Shown: positions 10,750 through 21,089 of the stretch, one piece after another
Position numbering within the stretch: the stretch's first letter is position 1
Layout: each line of letters opens with the position of its first letter
Assembly (NCBI RefSeq): GCF_002289575.1
Contig: NZ_NTGA01000001.1
Coordinates: forward strand, 105,955 to 169,954
Length of the DNA stretch: 64,000 bases
Reading direction: 5' to 3'
From: Dietzia natronolimnaea
GTDB lineage: Bacteria; Actinomycetota; Actinomycetes; Mycobacteriales; Mycobacteriaceae
Notes under the pieces: model-generated
Database searches by the model: none
Told to the model about the DNA's origin: nothing
What the model saw: only the letters and a program-made list of their open reading frames with translations
Translations under genes and position numbers: made by a program

Positions 10750-11309
10750 ACACCGCTGACCGCCCCGACCCGATCGAAGGGATCCTGGAGTCCAGCACCG
10801 TGAACTCGGAGCTCCGGCAGAAGGACAGGGTCCTGGGCCACACTCTCGTCATCGGCAAGGCCTATCTGGCGTCGGCTCTCCTGATCGTGCTGCTCGCGGC
10901 CGCGCTGGTGTTGCCCCACAGTGACGGGGTGCGTGGCCTCGATGTGTTGTTCTTCACCGAGGCGGCCAGGGCCCAGGAGACGTCGCTGCCGTCCCACGTG
11001 TTCGTCCTGATCTATTCGGTCGGTGCCATCCTGTTCGGCGCGGTCATGATCATCACCCAGAAGTGGTGGGCGGCGGGCGTCGCGTGGGGTGCGAGTTGTG
11101 TGGCCGCCGTCTACGGGATGCTCGCGATCTGGCTGCGTCAGTCCGGACGAGGGCCCGACCCCGACTTCCGGGACTTCGGCGCCCCCGGGATCGGGATGTA
11201 CGTCAGTGTCATCTTGGTGCTCCTGCTGGTGATGACACTGGCCGGGGTGCTGTGGGCGCGAACGCCGGAGCAACAAGAGCTCGAGGACTCGCTCCGCCAC
11301 CGCGAGTGA
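10746..11309 (+). CDS. Conserved four-helix membrane protein (Rv2732c-like position)
   Basis: 187 aa from GTG 10746, which overlaps the miaB stop as GTGA and has GAAGGG at good spacing; ATG 10737 in frame is too close to that site. Four hydrophobic segments are visible at about 31-50, 82-100, 107-122 and 142-163 (for example [19 protein letters not shown]). There is no recognised domain. A conserved actinobacterial membrane protein follows miaB in mycobacteria, so co-expression with tRNA modification is conserved in order, but its function is unknown. Confidence 0.8.
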   Translation: MNTADRPDPIEGILESSTVNSELRQKDRVLGHTLVIGKAYLASALLIVLLAAALVLPHSDGVRGLDVLFFTEAARAQETSLPSHVFVLIYSVGAILFGAVMIITQKWWAAGVAWGASCVAAVYGMLAIWLRQSGRGPDPDFRDFGAPGIGMYVSVILVLLLVMTLAGVLWARTPEQQELEDSLRHRE

Positions 11310-11314
11310 ACCGG

Positions 11315-11333
11315 GGCCCCACCGTGCGGGGCC
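11315..11333 (+). terminator. Hairpin after the miaB operon
   Basis: GGCCCC (11315-11320) pairs with GGGGCC (11328-11333) around a 7-nt loop, 6 nt after the stop codon and before the convergent DUF349 gene. Confidence 0.45.
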
Positions 11334-11407
11334 GGGACCCTGCCATGCAGAGGCTCCCGCCCACCTCTCCGGCCCCGTCGGTCGGGCTTGACTGACGACC
11401 GGCGTGG

Positions 11408-12805
11408 TCAGCGGGTGTCGACCGCGTTCTCGGCGGCCTCGGCCCACTCCCTCCACTGCATAGCCTGCGCGCGGGCCTTCTCCGCATCCTTGGACCTGCC
11501 CGCGGCCTCGGCCTTCGCCGCCTGCTCCTCGAAATCGTCCACGCGCACCCAGAACTGGGCGGCGCGGGCCTTGGCCTCGGGGTCGGTCCGTCGCCACTCC
11601 GCGTCCGCCGCATCGGACACGGACTTCTCCAGGGCCCGGATCCGTCCCTCGAGGTCTCCCATCCGCTCCCGGGGGACCTTGCCGATCTCCTCCCAGCGGG
11701 TCTGGAGCTCCCGCAGGGCCGTGCGCGCTGCGGTGAGGTCCTTCTGAGGGTCGATCCGGCCCGCATAGGCGGCGAGCAGCGCCTCCTTCGCGTCCGCGTT
11801 GCCCGCGAACTCGGCGTCCCTCTCGGCGGCCGCGGCGTGGCGGGCGTCGAAGAACGTGTCCTGGGCAGCCTTGAACCGCTTCCACAGCGCGTCATCGGCC
11901 TCGCGCGGGGCGCGGCCGGCGGCCTTCCACTCGTCCATGAGCCGTCTGAAGGCGGTCGCCGTGTCGTTCCAGTCGGTCGAGCCCGAGATCGCCTCGGCGC
12001 GCTCGACCAGCTCCTCCTTGACCCGCTTCACCGATGCCCGAGTGCGGTCGAGTTCCGCGAAGTGCGAACCCCGGCGTCGATTGAACGCCTCGCGCGCCTT
12101 GGAGAAGCGCTTCCACAGGGCGTCGTCGGTCTTGCGATCGATACCACGAATGGTCTTCCACTCGTCGAGGATCTCCCGTAGGCGATCGCCGGCGGCCTTC
12201 CACTGGGTGGACGCCTCCCCGATCTCCTCGGCCTCGACGGCCAGCGCCTCTTTGCGTGCGATCGAGGTCGCGCGCTCCTCGTCCTTGCGGTGGCGCGCCT
12301 CGGCCTCCACGTCGCCGGACCGTTCGATCACTGTCGCGAGCCGGGCCGCGAGGGAGTCGAGATCGCCCACCGCGGCCGCGGTGGGGAGCTGTTCGGCGAG
12401 CGTTTCGGCGGACGCGCGCGTCTTGCGTGCGTCCTGCGGGTGAGACTCGAGACGGGCCTCGAGGAGCGTGACCTCGGCTACTAGGGCGTCGTACCTGAGG
12501 CCGAAATGTGCCAGACCCTCTTCGGGAGCTCCGGCCTGCCAGGATCCCACCTGCCGCTCGCCATCGGAGGTCCTCACGAACACCGCGCCGGAGTCGTCGA
12601 CCCGTCCCCACTCGGATGGATCCGACGCCCGGATGATCCTCGTGTCGGGGGTCGCCGACGCCCTCGGGGCAGCTTTGCGGGCGAGGGCGGCGGGGGAGGG
12701 CGCACCGGGACGTGGGCCCGGCGTCGGCGTGCGGCCCGGGTTGGGGGTCGGTGCGGCCGTTCCGGGGTTCGCCACGCCAGGGCTGGTCGGTGACTGGTCG
12801 CTCAT
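11408..12805 (-). CDS. DUF349 domain protein
   Basis: 465 aa, mostly charged helices. After a Pro/Ser/Ala-rich N-terminus (about 1-55) there are successive repeats with the DUF349 signature, for example [39 protein letters not shown] and [21 protein letters not shown]. The repeats form coiled-coil bundles. The molecular role in actinobacteria is unknown; the M. tuberculosis member lies at the same place beside miaB and miaA. ATG 12805 is preceded by AGGA. The gene is divergent from the dioxygenase-like gene, with a short inverted repeat between them. Confidence 0.85.
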   Translation of the reverse strand: MSDQSPTSPGVANPGTAAPTPNPGRTPTPGPRPGAPSPAALARKAAPRASATPDTRIIRASDPSEWGRVDDSGAVFVRTSDGERQVGSWQAGAPEEGLAHFGLRYDALVAEVTLLEARLESHPQDARKTRASAETLAEQLPTAAAVGDLDSLAARLATVIERSGDVEAEARHRKDEERATSIARKEALAVEAEEIGEASTQWKAAGDRLREILDEWKTIRGIDRKTDDALWKRFSKAREAFNRRRGSHFAELDRTRASVKRVKEELVERAEAISGSTDWNDTATAFRRLMDEWKAAGRAPREADDALWKRFKAAQDTFFDARHAAAAERDAEFAGNADAKEALLAAYAGRIDPQKDLTAARTALRELQTRWEEIGKVPRERMGDLEGRIRALEKSVSDAADAEWRRTDPEAKARAAQFWVRVDDFEEQAAKAEAAGRSKDAEKARAQAMQWREWAEAAENAVDTR

Positions 12806-12886
12806 CTGGTCCTCATCTCGTCCCGCCGCGTGACACGGCACCATCGCCGGAAAATCCCACCGGTCGTCGCCTCGCCGGCCCTGTGA

Positions 12887-12901
12887 GGGGATGGCATCCC
12901 C
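12887..12901. repeat. Short inverted repeat between divergent genes
   Basis: GGGGAT (12887-12892) and ATCCCC (12896-12901) are perfect arms around GGC. They lie midway in the 195-bp region between the DUF349 gene and the gene at 13001. It could be an operator; no regulator is known. Confidence 0.35.
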
Positions 12902-12987
12902 CTAGTGTGTACCAAGCTCCGCCCGGGCGCCGGGGTATCTTCCGCGAGTCCGGCAGAGTCCTGGGTCCGGGCTCCGGTGGTGGTCAG

Positions 12988-12993
12988 TAAGGT
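12988..12993 (+). promoter_or_regulatory. -10 box for the leaderless gene at 13001
   Basis: TAAGGT, 7 nt before GTG 13001; it is the same hexamer and arrangement as in front of pgsA. Confidence 0.5.
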
Positions 12994-13000
12994 TCTCGGT

Positions 13001-13669
13001 GTGAGCACCTCTGTCGTAGTGGTACCCGGAGCGCCGGTCCTGGTGCCCGAGCTGTCAGGGGGAGCGGCCGCGGAGTCGGCCGAGCAGGTCGACGCGGTGG
13101 TGGCGATGCTCCGGGCTGCCGGGAGCGGCGTCGACAGTGTGCTGGTGTGGGGAGCGGATACCGCGGGCCGCACGATCGGTGACGTGAGTTCGTCCCTGGC
13201 GCGATGGGGTGCGGCGGCGCCGGTCGGGCGCCCCGGGGCACCGGAGGCCGATCATGAGGAGGTCCCCGACGCCGCGCTGATCGCCTGGTGGCTGCTCGAC
13301 CGCGCCGGGATCGACCTGCCCCGGTCCTTCGTGGCAGTCACCGGTGCCGGGCGACTGCCACGGTGCGCGAGCCCGAGCACCCTCGTCGTCGTCGTGGCCG
13401 ACGGCCCCGCCTCACTCTCCCCCCGCGCGCCCGTCCCCGAGGACCCGCGCGGCGTCGCCCTCGACGCCGACCTGACCGGGTGGCTACGGAACGGCGGCCC
13501 GCTCCCGGATCCCGGGGAGGCGGTGGCGCAGGCAGTGGGGTGGTGGAGCAGGCCGGCGTGGCTCGAGCTCTCCGGGCTGGTCGGGGAACGGGCGGCGGTG
13601 GAGTCGATCTCGTGGGCCCCCTTCGGGGTGGGATACCACGGTGCTCGATGGTCGGGGGACCACGAGTGA
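13001..13669 (+). CDS. Class III extradiol dioxygenase-fold protein (Rv2728c-like)
   Basis: 222 aa from GTG 13001, supported by a -10 box 7 nt upstream. It opens [17 protein letters not shown], the start of the LigB/MEMO-type fold, and continues with [10 protein letters not shown] and later [19 protein letters not shown]. Active LigB enzymes bind Fe(II) through two His and a Glu; a clear full ligand set is not evident here, so it may not be a dioxygenase. A conserved actinobacterial protein of this type precedes miaA. The stop overlaps the miaA start (GTGA), suggesting coupling. Confidence 0.7.
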   Translation: MSTSVVVVPGAPVLVPELSGGAAAESAEQVDAVVAMLRAAGSGVDSVLVWGADTAGRTIGDVSSSLARWGAAAPVGRPGAPEADHEEVPDAALIAWWLLDRAGIDLPRSFVAVTGAGRLPRCASPSTLVVVVADGPASLSPRAPVPEDPRGVALDADLTGWLRNGGPLPDPGEAVAQAVGWWSRPAWLELSGLVGERAAVESISWAPFGVGYHGARWSGDHE

Positions 13670-14628
13670 GCGGCCCAGTGCCGATCGCCGTGGTGGGGCC
13701 GACCGGGACCGGGAAGTCCGAGCTCGCCCTCGATCTTGCGGAGCGGCTGGGCGGGGAGGTGATCAACTGCGATGCCATGCAGCAGTACCGGGGCATGGAC
13801 ATCGGCACGGCCAAGCTCCCGCTGGCCCTGCGGCGCGGCATCCCACACCACAGGCTCGACGTGCTCGACGTGACACAGACCGCGAGCGTCGCCGACTTCC
13901 GTCGCGAGGCCGAACGCGAGGTCGCCGAGATCCGGCGACGCGGGCGAGTGCCGATCCTGTGCGGGGGGTCGATGATGTACATCCAGGCACTGGTCGACGA
14001 CTGGGCCATCCCGGACACCGACCCGCAGGTCCGGGCGTCTTACGAAAGGCGCCTCGAGGAGATCGGGGTACAGGCGTTGCACGCCGAGCTCGCCCGCGTG
14101 GACCCCGAGGCCGCGCAGACCATCCTGCCCACCGATCCCCGCCGGACGGTGCGGGCACTGGAGGTGATCGAACTGACCGGGAAGCCGTTCTCCGCCTCCA
14201 GGCCGACGATCGGTGACCCCCGCTGGGGTACACGCCTGCTGGGCCTGCGCTGCGGGCTCGCAGAACTCGATGAACGGCTGGAGGCGCGTACCGGGCGGAT
14301 GTTCGATGACGGACTGGTCGCGGAGGTGCGGGGGCTCGTCGGACTAGGACTGCTCGAGGGCGTGACGGCCCGTCGGGCGATCGGGTATGCGCAGGTACTC
14401 GACGAGATGGACGATGACCTGGCGATCGACGAGGGGGCAATGGCCCGTGCCCGCGAACGCACGGTGGTCGGAACCCGCCGGTACGTCCGCAGGCAGCGCT
14501 CCTGGTTCGGGCGTGATCACCGCATCAGGTGGATCGATACCGACACCCGCCCGGTCGGCGGGGCGCCCGCCGGTGGCCGGACGCCCCTGGACGTCGCGCT
14601 CGAGATTCTGGACGGGGTACAGCGGTGA
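13666..14628 (+). CDS. miaA: tRNA dimethylallyltransferase MiaA
   Basis: 320 aa. MiaA transfers dimethylallyl from DMAPP to A37 of tRNAs, the step before MiaB (encoded at 9160). Walker A-like GPTGTGKS is at 11-18, the substrate motif [17 protein letters not shown] follows, then [17 protein letters not shown] and the C-terminal [12 protein letters not shown] that binds tRNA. Length is normal. It overlaps the previous gene and the next one (iclR-type) by 4 nt each, forming a tight three-gene operon. Confidence 0.95.
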   Translation: MSGPVPIAVVGPTGTGKSELALDLAERLGGEVINCDAMQQYRGMDIGTAKLPLALRRGIPHHRLDVLDVTQTASVADFRREAEREVAEIRRRGRVPILCGGSMMYIQALVDDWAIPDTDPQVRASYERRLEEIGVQALHAELARVDPEAAQTILPTDPRRTVRALEVIELTGKPFSASRPTIGDPRWGTRLLGLRCGLAELDERLEARTGRMFDDGLVAEVRGLVGLGLLEGVTARRAIGYAQVLDEMDDDLAIDEGAMARARERTVVGTRRYVRRQRSWFGRDHRIRWIDTDTRPVGGAPAGGRTPLDVALEILDGVQR

Positions 14629-15371
14629 GCTCCTCGAACGGTAATCGGGGCCGCGTCCAGTCGGTGGACCGGGCGTTCGCCCTGCTCGAGTCGCTGGCCC
14701 GCCGAGGCGGTCGCGCCTCTCTCGGCGAGTTGTGCGCCGATACCGGCCTGGCCGCGGCGACCGTCCACCGACTCTGCGGGACCCTCGCCGAGACGGGTCA
14801 CCTCCGTCGGGACACGCGCCGCGACTATCTCCTCGGCCCCCGGCTACAGCGGATCGGTGAGGTGGCGGGACGGGCGACGTGGTCGTGGGCGACACCGGTC
14901 CTCGAGGCCGTGGTCGAGGGGACCGGCGAGACCGCCAACCTCGCCGTTCGCGACGGGGACGGCGTGGTGTATCTCGCCCAGGTCCCGTCACCGCATTCGA
15001 TGCGGATGTTCACCGAGGTGGGACGCCGGGTACACGTGCACTGCACGGCGGTAGGCAAGGCGTTGGCCGCCCTGGACCACGACGACGAGGTCCGCGCGAT
15101 GCTGGCCAGGACCGGTATGCCCGGGTACACGGACTCCACGATCGTCGAGCCGGACACGCTGATCCAGGAACTCGAGCGCATCCGCCGCGTGGGATTCGCC
15201 ACCGACGAGTCGGAACAGGAAGAGGGGGTCCGCTGCGTCGCGATCACGGTGGGGGCGGGGGCCGCCGCGGTCGCCGTGTCCGCGTCGGGTCCCGAGGCGA
15301 GGTTCACCGAGGAGCGTCGCGACGCCGCGGTGGACGTCCTGAGGGCCGCTGTGGCCCATCTGCACCCCTGA
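14625..15371 (+). CDS. IclR-family transcriptional regulator
   Basis: 248 aa. An N-terminal winged helix (about 8-70; [35 protein letters not shown]) is followed by an IclR effector domain (about 80-245), including [14 protein letters not shown] and [18 protein letters not shown]. IclR regulators sense small organic acids or aromatics. The target is not known. Malate synthase G, a classic IclR-type target in the glyoxylate shunt, lies next to it in convergent orientation, so that link is only suggestive. It overlaps miaA by 4 nt. Confidence 0.9.
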   Translation: MSSSNGNRGRVQSVDRAFALLESLARRGGRASLGELCADTGLAAATVHRLCGTLAETGHLRRDTRRDYLLGPRLQRIGEVAGRATWSWATPVLEAVVEGTGETANLAVRDGDGVVYLAQVPSPHSMRMFTEVGRRVHVHCTAVGKALAALDHDDEVRAMLARTGMPGYTDSTIVEPDTLIQELERIRRVGFATDESEQEEGVRCVAITVGAGAAAVAVSASGPEARFTEERRDAAVDVLRAAVAHLHP

Positions 15372-15400
15372 TCGGCCGGCCGGACCGCCTGATCGGCCGG
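15367..15400. repeat. Two 13-bp direct repeats at the iclR-type gene's stop codon
   Basis: CCTGATCGGCCGG occurs at 15367-15379 and 15388-15400 (21-bp period, two helical turns). The first copy includes the TGA stop. The core GATCGGCCGG is rich in self-complementary bases. It could be a protein-binding site or slippage-derived repeat. Confidence 0.6.
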
Positions 15401-15415
15401 ACAGACCGACCGCCT

Positions 15416-15455
15416 GCGGGACCCGCTATCCGGGGGTGCGGACAGCGGGTCCCGC
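15416..15455. terminator. Bidirectional terminator between iclR-type gene and glcB
   Basis: A perfect 12-bp stem, GCGGGACCCGCT (15416-15427) with AGCGGGTCCCGC (15444-15455), around a 16-nt loop. It lies between convergent genes and can serve both. Confidence 0.75.
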
Positions 15456-15476
15456 GGGGTGCGTGGTCGGAACCGA

Positions 15477-17657
15477 TTACAGCCCGTTGGCCGCCTTGAA
15501 CTCGCGACGGCGGCGATGCAGGATCGGCTCGGTGTACCCCGACGGCTGGCGGGTTCCCTCGAGGATGAGTTCGCGGGCCGCCTGCCACGCGATCGAGGAC
15601 TCGACGTCCGGTGCCATGTTCCGGTACGCCTCGTCACCGGCGTTCTGCCCGTCGACGATCTCCGCCATCCGTCGGAGCGAGTCCTCGACGTCGTCGGCCG
15701 TGATGACGTCATGGCGGATCCAGTTGGCCAGCATCTGCGAGGAGATCCGCAGGGTGGCGCGGTCCTCCATGAGGTTGACGTCGTGGATGTCCGGGACCTT
15801 GGAGACACCGATTCCCTGCTCGACCCACCGGACCACGTACCCGAGGATGGTCTGGCACGAGTTGTCGACCTCCTCCTTCTTCTCGGCGTCCGACCAGTCG
15901 GTGTCCGGTGCGAGCGGCACGGTGAGGATGTCGTCGACACTCGCGCGGGCGCCGCCGGCGAGCAGTTCCTCCTGGCGGGTCATCACGTTGACCCGGTGGT
16001 AGTGGGTGGCGTGCAGCGTGGCGCCGGTCGGGGAGGGGACCCATGCGGTGTTCGCGCCGGCGCGGGGCTGTCCGATCTTCTCGGCGAGCATCTCCGCCAT
16101 GAGGTCGGTCTTGGCCCACATGCCCTTGCCGATCTGCGCTCGGCCGCGGAGTCCGCACGCGAGACCGGTGTCGACGTTGAAGTCCTCGTAGGCGGTCATC
16201 CACCGGGCGGACTTCATCTCACCCTTGCGGATCATCGGCCCGGCCTCCATGGAGGTGTGGATCTCGTCGCCCGTCCGGTCGAGGAACCCGGTGTTGATAA
16301 AGACGACGCGTTCCGTCGCCTCGGCGATGCAGGCCGCGAGATTGACCGAGGTGCGGCGCTCCTCGTCCATGATCCCCACCTTGAGGGTGTTCGCCGGCAG
16401 GCCGAGGAGCTGCTCGACCCTGCTGAACAGCTCGGTGGTGAACGCGACCTCCTCGGGCCCGTGCTGCTTGGGCTTGACGATGTAGATCGAACCGTGCCGG
16501 CTGTTGCCGCGCTCATTGCCCTCGGCGATACCGTGCATCCCCGCCAGCGAGGTGATCACAGCGTCCAGGATCCCCTCCGGGAGCTCATCGCCGTTCGCGT
16601 CGAGAACCGCCGGGTTGGTCATCAGGTGGCCGACGTTGCGCACGAAGAGCATGGAGCGGCCGTGGAGCCGGACCTCGCCCGCGCCGTCGGGAGCGGTGAA
16701 GACCCGGTCGTCGTTCAGGACGCGGGTGAAGGTCTTGTCGCCCTTCGTGATCTCCTCAGACAGGTCACCCTTCATGAGACCCAACCAGTTGCGGTACCCC
16801 TGGGTCTTGTCCCGGGCGTCGACGGCGGCGACGGAGTCCTCGAAGTCCATGATGGTGGAGACGGCGGACTCCAGGACGACGTCCTTGACGCCCGCGGCGT
16901 CCGTGGAACCGATCGGGGAGTCCGGATCGATCTGGATCTCGATGTGCAGCCCGTTGTTGCAGAGCAGGACGGACGACGGGGAGGAGGCCTGGCCGAGGTA
17001 CCCCACGAACTTCTCCGGAGCCTTCAGGCCGGTGGTCGATCCGTCGGCCACGGTCACCTGGAGACTGCCGTCGACGACGGCGTACCCGGTGGACCCCACA
17101 TGGCTGCCCGACGCCAACGGAGCGGCGTCGTCGAGGAATCCGCGGGCCCAGGCGATGACCTTGTCGCCGCGGACCTTGTTGTACGACGAGCCCTGCTCCG
17201 CCCCGTCCGACTCCGGGATCGCGTCGGTCCCGTAGAGCGCGTCGTAGAGCGATCCCCACCGGGCGTTGCCGGCGTTGATCGCGAAGCGGGCGTTCATGAC
17301 CGGGACGACGAGCTGCGGTCCGGCGACGGTCGCGATCTCCGCGTCGACGTTCTCCGTGGTGACGGAGACGGAATCCGGCTCGGGCACCAGGTATCCGATG
17401 TCCCGCAGGAACTGCGTGTAGGCGCCCTGGTCGATCGGAGCCGGGTTCTCGTGATGCCAGGCGTCGATCTTGGACTGCAACGCGTCGCGGGTCTCGAGCA
17501 GTTCACGGTTGCGGGGGGCCAGATCCGTGAAGATCTCGGAGACACCCGCCCAGAACGCGTCGGGATCGACCCCGGTGCCGGGGATCGCCTCGGTGTTGAC
17601 GAAGTCGTAGAGGACCTCGTCGACCTGGATACCGCCGACTGTGATGCGTTCGGACAT
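15477..17657 (-). CDS. glcB: Malate synthase G
   Basis: 726 aa, the usual length of the monomeric G isoform. It condenses glyoxylate with acetyl-CoA to malate in the glyoxylate shunt. Recognised stretches include [53 protein letters not shown] (catalytic region), [17 protein letters not shown] and the C-terminal [22 protein letters not shown] 17657 follows GAGGAGA; the longer upstream frame is not supported. The stop is TAA. A -10 box is at 17696-17701, and dapF is divergent. Confidence 0.97.
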   Translation of the reverse strand: MSERITVGGIQVDEVLYDFVNTEAIPGTGVDPDAFWAGVSEIFTDLAPRNRELLETRDALQSKIDAWHHENPAPIDQGAYTQFLRDIGYLVPEPDSVSVTTENVDAEIATVAGPQLVVPVMNARFAINAGNARWGSLYDALYGTDAIPESDGAEQGSSYNKVRGDKVIAWARGFLDDAAPLASGSHVGSTGYAVVDGSLQVTVADGSTTGLKAPEKFVGYLGQASSPSSVLLCNNGLHIEIQIDPDSPIGSTDAAGVKDVVLESAVSTIMDFEDSVAAVDARDKTQGYRNWLGLMKGDLSEEITKGDKTFTRVLNDDRVFTAPDGAGEVRLHGRSMLFVRNVGHLMTNPAVLDANGDELPEGILDAVITSLAGMHGIAEGNERGNSRHGSIYIVKPKQHGPEEVAFTTELFSRVEQLLGLPANTLKVGIMDEERRTSVNLAACIAEATERVVFINTGFLDRTGDEIHTSMEAGPMIRKGEMKSARWMTAYEDFNVDTGLACGLRGRAQIGKGMWAKTDLMAEMLAEKIGQPRAGANTAWVPSPTGATLHATHYHRVNVMTRQEELLAGGARASVDDILTVPLAPDTDWSDAEKKEEVDNSCQTILGYVVRWVEQGIGVSKVPDIHDVNLMEDRATLRISSQMLANWIRHDVITADDVEDSLRRMAEIVDGQNAGDEAYRNMAPDVESSIAWQAARELILEGTRQPSGYTEPILHRRRREFKAANGL

Positions 17658-17695
17658 CGATGCTCTCCTCACATAGGGACCGTTCCTCCTCGTCG

Positions 17696-17701
17696 ACTCT
17701 A
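17696..17701 (-). promoter_or_regulatory. -10 box for glcB
   Basis: TAGAGT on the minus strand, about 40 nt upstream of the glcB ATG, giving a leader of about 30 nt with a clear ribosome-binding site. Confidence 0.5.
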
Positions 17702-17763
17702 GTGCTCGCACGCCCTGTGATCATCCGGCTTTTCCGCAGGGTGGAACGGGGTGGCGGGGTCGC

Positions 17764-17769
17764 TAGACT
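17764..17769 (+). promoter_or_regulatory. -10 box for leaderless dapF
   Basis: TAGACT ends 8 nt before ATG 17778, so the transcript should start at or next to the start codon. Confidence 0.55.
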
Positions 17770-17777
17770 CGGGAGCC

Positions 17778-18662
17778 ATGACCTCCACGCCCGTGACCGA
17801 ATCGCCCGAGGGCCTGATGTTCCTCAAGGGTCACGGAACTCTCAACGACTTCGTGATCCTGCCCGATGACCGCGCGGACGTGGAACTCCACGACGACCTG
17901 GTGAGGGCGCTGTGCGACAGGCGGGGCGGGATCGGCGCGGACGGCGTACTCCGGATCGCCACGGCCGGTGCCCTGGTCGACCGGGGTGTCCTTGCCGCGC
18001 TGCCGGACGGCGTCGGTGCCGCGGACTGGTTCATGGACTACCGGAATGCGGACGGGTCGATCGCCGAGATGTGCGGCAACGGGGTGAGGGTGTTCGCCCA
18101 CGCCCTCGTCTCGACCGGCCGTGCCGGGGTCGGCCGGATCGCCGTCGGGACCCGCTCCGGTCCTCGACCCGCCGACATCCTTCACCACGACGGCACCCAC
18201 GCCGTGGTCCGTGTCGACATGGGTGAGCCCGTACTCCTCGGGGTCTCCTCGGCGGAACTCTCCGGACGCGTGTACGCGGGCCTCGCGGTGGACATGGGCA
18301 ACCCCCACCTCGCGTGCGTGGTCCCGGGGTTGGGGCCAGCGGAGTTGCGCGACCTGCCGGTGCACGAGGCGCCGGTGTACGACACCGGGTTCTTCAGCGA
18401 GGGTGTCAACGTGGAGATCGCCACCCCGCTGGTGGACGGACGGGTCTTCATGCGCGTCCACGAGCGAGGATCGGGGGAGACGATGTCCTGCGGCACCGGC
18501 ATCGTCGCCACCGCCGTCGCGGCTCTGGCCGACGCAGGAGAGGCCACGGGCGAGGTCCTGGTGTCCGTGCCGGGGGGCGAGGTCGGGGTGGCCCTGACTG
18601 ATTCCGGTTCCACTCTCACCGGACCGTCCGAGCTCGTCGCGCACGGGTGGTACACGCATTGA
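17778..18662 (+). CDS. dapF: Diaminopimelate epimerase
   Basis: 294 aa. DapF interconverts LL- and meso-diaminopimelate for peptidoglycan and lysine. The two catalytic cysteines are in MCGNGVR (near residue 99) and SCGTGIVATAVAAL (near 238), a cofactor-free two-base mechanism. The opening FLKGHGTLNDFVIL and the middle DMGNPHLACVV are family motifs. ATG 17778 is supported by the -10 box. hflX follows 56 nt downstream. Confidence 0.96.
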   Translation: MTSTPVTESPEGLMFLKGHGTLNDFVILPDDRADVELHDDLVRALCDRRGGIGADGVLRIATAGALVDRGVLAALPDGVGAADWFMDYRNADGSIAEMCGNGVRVFAHALVSTGRAGVGRIAVGTRSGPRPADILHHDGTHAVVRVDMGEPVLLGVSSAELSGRVYAGLAVDMGNPHLACVVPGLGPAELRDLPVHEAPVYDTGFFSEGVNVEIATPLVDGRVFMRVHERGSGETMSCGTGIVATAVAALADAGEATGEVLVSVPGGEVGVALTDSGSTLTGPSELVAHGWYTH

Positions 18663-18718
18663 CGCCCGGCTCCACTCGCGGAGGCGTCGTGACCGTTTCT
18701 GTGAGATGATGCAGGTGA

Positions 18719-20167
18719 ATGACTATCGATGACGCCGCCCCTGACCGGGCTACACGAGACCATGACCCTTCGGTCGGAGACTTCCAGCTCGAGGAGCGCT
18801 CGTCGCTGCGCCGAGTCGTCGGTCTGTCGACCGAGCTCCAGGATGTCAACGACGCCGAGTACCGCAAGCTCCGTCTGGAGCGCGTCGTCCTGGTCGGGGT
18901 CTGGACCGAAGGCACGTCAGCGCAGGCCGAGGCCGCCATGGCCGAGCTGGCCCAGCTCGCCGAGACCGCGGGCTCCGAGGTCTGCGATGCGCTGATCCAG
19001 CGCCGCGACAAGCCGGACCCCGCCACCTACATCGGTTCCGGTAAGGCCAAGACCCTCAAGGATGTCATCGTCGCGACGGGCGCGGACACGGTGATCTGCG
19101 ACGGTGAACTGACACCCGGTCAGCTCATCGCCCTCGAGAAGGTGGTCAACGTCAAGGTGATCGACCGCACCGCCTTGATCCTCGACATCTTCGCCCAGCA
19201 TGCGACCAGTCGTGAGGGCAAGGCCCAGGTCTCTCTCGCGCAGATGGAGTACATGCTCCCGCGGCTGCGCGGCTGGGGCGAGGCGCTCTCCCGGCAGGCC
19301 GGCGGCAGGGCGGGGAGCAACGGTGGCGTCGGGCTCCGTGGTCCCGGTGAGACGAAGATCGAGACCGACCGCCGTCGGATCAGGGAGCGCACCGCCAGAC
19401 TCCGCCGGGAGATCAAGGGGATGAAGCAGGCCCGCGACACCAAGCGGCACCGACGACGCGCCACCCCGGTCCCGTCGATCGCCATCGCCGGGTACACCAA
19501 CGCCGGCAAGTCGAGTCTGCTCAACCGACTGACCGGCGCGGGAGTACTGGTCCAGAACGCGCTGTTCGCGACCCTGGACCCGACGACTCGGCGCGCCGAG
19601 CTCCCCGATGGGCGTGTGGTGGTCTTCACCGACACCGTCGGATTCGTCCGACACCTCCCTACCCAGCTCGTCGAGGCGTTCCGGTCGACGTTGGAAGAGG
19701 TCGTTGATTCCGAGCTCCTCCTGCACGTGGTGGACGGATCGGACACCTTCCCGTTACGCCAGATCGAGGCTGTCCGGACAGTCATCAACGACGTCGTGGA
19801 GGAGCAGCACGCCCAGAGACCGCGCGAACTGGTGGTGATCAACAAGATCGATGCGGCCGACCCCGTCGTCCTTACGGAATTGCACCACGCGCTACCGGAC
19901 GCGGTGTTCGTGTCGGCGGCGACGGGCCAGGGTTTCGATGAACTCCTCGAGCGGATCATGGAGGTGGTCGCCTCGGGGGACACCCGGGTCACGCTCGAGA
20001 TCCCCTTCACGAGGGGCGACGTGGTCGCCCGTGTCCACGCGGAGGGCGCCGTGATCGCCGAGGATCACACGACGGACGGTACCCGGATAGAGGTTCGGCT
20101 TCCCGCCTCAGTGGCGGGAGAGCTCGGCGAGTATCGCGTCGCCGACCAGCGTGACGGGGTCGCCTGA
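18719..20167 (+). CDS. hflX: Ribosome-associated GTPase HflX
   Basis: 482 aa. HflX binds the 50S subunit and splits stalled or heat-damaged ribosomes. The N-terminal nucleotide-binding domain (about 35-190, ATYIGSGKAKTLKD) is followed by a coiled linker with the family motif GPGETKIETDRRRIR, then the G domain: G1 GYTNAGKSSLLNRL, G2 region LDPTTRRAELP, G3 DTVGF and G4 NKID. A short C-terminal domain ends the protein. GATGAT 8 nt before the ATG may be a weak leaderless -10. It is convergent with lexA. Confidence 0.95.
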   Translation: MTIDDAAPDRATRDHDPSVGDFQLEERSSLRRVVGLSTELQDVNDAEYRKLRLERVVLVGVWTEGTSAQAEAAMAELAQLAETAGSEVCDALIQRRDKPDPATYIGSGKAKTLKDVIVATGADTVICDGELTPGQLIALEKVVNVKVIDRTALILDIFAQHATSREGKAQVSLAQMEYMLPRLRGWGEALSRQAGGRAGSNGGVGLRGPGETKIETDRRRIRERTARLRREIKGMKQARDTKRHRRRATPVPSIAIAGYTNAGKSSLLNRLTGAGVLVQNALFATLDPTTRRAELPDGRVVVFTDTVGFVRHLPTQLVEAFRSTLEEVVDSELLLHVVDGSDTFPLRQIEAVRTVINDVVEEQHAQRPRELVVINKIDAADPVVLTELHHALPDAVFVSAATGQGFDELLERIMEVVASGDTRVTLEIPFTRGDVVARVHAEGAVIAEDHTTDGTRIEVRLPASVAGELGEYRVADQRDGVA

Positions 20168-20246
20168 CCAGAGCGCCGTGCGGGTCGGAACCGCCCCGGC
20201 TCTCGTGGTGATGGTGGCGCCCGCCTCGGTCGGGTGAGGTCAGGCG
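20161..20246. repeat. Long-spaced 9-bp inverted repeat between hflX and lexA
   Basis: CGCCTGACC (20161-20169, including the hflX TGA) is the exact complement of GGTCAGGCG (20238-20246), with a 68-nt spacer that itself contains short stems (AGAGC/GCTCT). It may be a bidirectional terminator for the convergent pair. Confidence 0.4.
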
Positions 20247-20265
20247 ACGCACCATCGGCACAGGC

Positions 20266-20934
20266 TCAGAGCTTGCGGAAGACGGTCACGACCTTTCCGA
20301 GGATCGTCGCGTGCTCACCGGGGATCGGGCGGAACGACGGGTTGTGGGGTAGGAGCCACACCCCGGTCGAATCCCTGCGGAACGTCTTGACCGTGGCCTC
20401 GCCGTCGATCATCGCCGCCACGATCTCGCCGTTATCGGCGACATTCTGCCGACGGACCACTACATAGTCGCCGTCACAGATCGCGGCGTCGATCATCGAT
20501 TCGCCGACAACCCTGAGCATGAACAGGTCCCCGGATCCCACCAGGTCGGAGGGGAGGGGGAAGACCTCCTCCACAGCCTGTTCGGCGAGGATCGGACCGC
20601 CCGCCGCGATCCGCCCCAGGACCGGGACGTAGACCGGTTCGACGGCTCCGCCGGGCCGCACGTCCTCCTGCGCGGGTGCACGTCGCCCCCGCGATCGCTG
20701 ACCAGGGACACCGTGAACGTCGACCGCCCGCGGCTTGTGGGGGTCGCGGGTCAGGAAGCCCTTCTTCTCCAGGGTCCGCAGCTGATGCGCCACGGAGGAG
20801 GTCGACTGTAGGCCGACCGCATCACCGATCTCCCGGATGCTCGGCGGATACCCCCTCTCCTTGACGGTGTCGTGGATGTGCAACAGCACGCTCTTCTGGC
20901 GTGTGGTCAGGGCCTCGAAGTCTGGTTTGGGCAT
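20266..20934 (-). CDS. lexA: SOS repressor LexA
   Basis: 222 aa. An N-terminal winged helix (about 1-70; [20 protein letters not shown]) binds SOS boxes. A charged linker (75-100) leads to the S24 peptidase domain. The self-cleavage site is Ala111-Gly112 in GRIAAGGP; the catalytic Ser is S146 (VVGESM) and the Lys is K183 (ATVKTF). All are intact. An SOS box 16 nt upstream of the start gives autoregulation. It is divergent from the membrane protein at 21164 through a 229-bp shared control region. Confidence 0.97.
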   Translation of the reverse strand: MPKPDFEALTTRQKSVLLHIHDTVKERGYPPSIREIGDAVGLQSTSSVAHQLRTLEKKGFLTRDPHKPRAVDVHGVPGQRSRGRRAPAQEDVRPGGAVEPVYVPVLGRIAAGGPILAEQAVEEVFPLPSDLVGSGDLFMLRVVGESMIDAAICDGDYVVVRRQNVADNGEIVAAMIDGEATVKTFRRDSTGVWLLPHNPSFRPIPGEHATILGKVVTVFRKL

Positions 20935-20949
20935 GCGGCGGTCCCTTCA

Positions 20950-20965
20950 GCGAATGGGTGTTCGA
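20950..20965 (-). promoter_or_regulatory. SOS box of lexA
   Basis: GCGAATGGGTGTTCGA (plus strand) matches the TCGAAMANNTGTTCGA consensus at 11 of 14 fixed positions, with an intact right half-site. It is 16 nt from the lexA ATG and suits autorepression. Confidence 0.7.
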
Positions 20966-21089
20966 CGTCTTCTGTCTGTGTATACCCTACGTCGCACCGG
21001 GCGGGTGCGCCACACAGGTGTTCGAAAAATGTGCTCGCGAGTGTCGACTCTGTCGGACCCGCGTGATACAACTCTAGTCACGTTCGAGT

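Noticed and set aside
15459..17702. 747-codon open frame opposite malate synthase G
   Set aside because: It mirrors glcB along its whole length and shows no recognisable motif. Codon-position GC bias keeps the antisense frame open.
21022..21040. TTCGAAAAATGTGC as a third lexA-region SOS box
   Set aside because: The left half fits, but the right half fails the GTTC position and spacing; only chance similarity.
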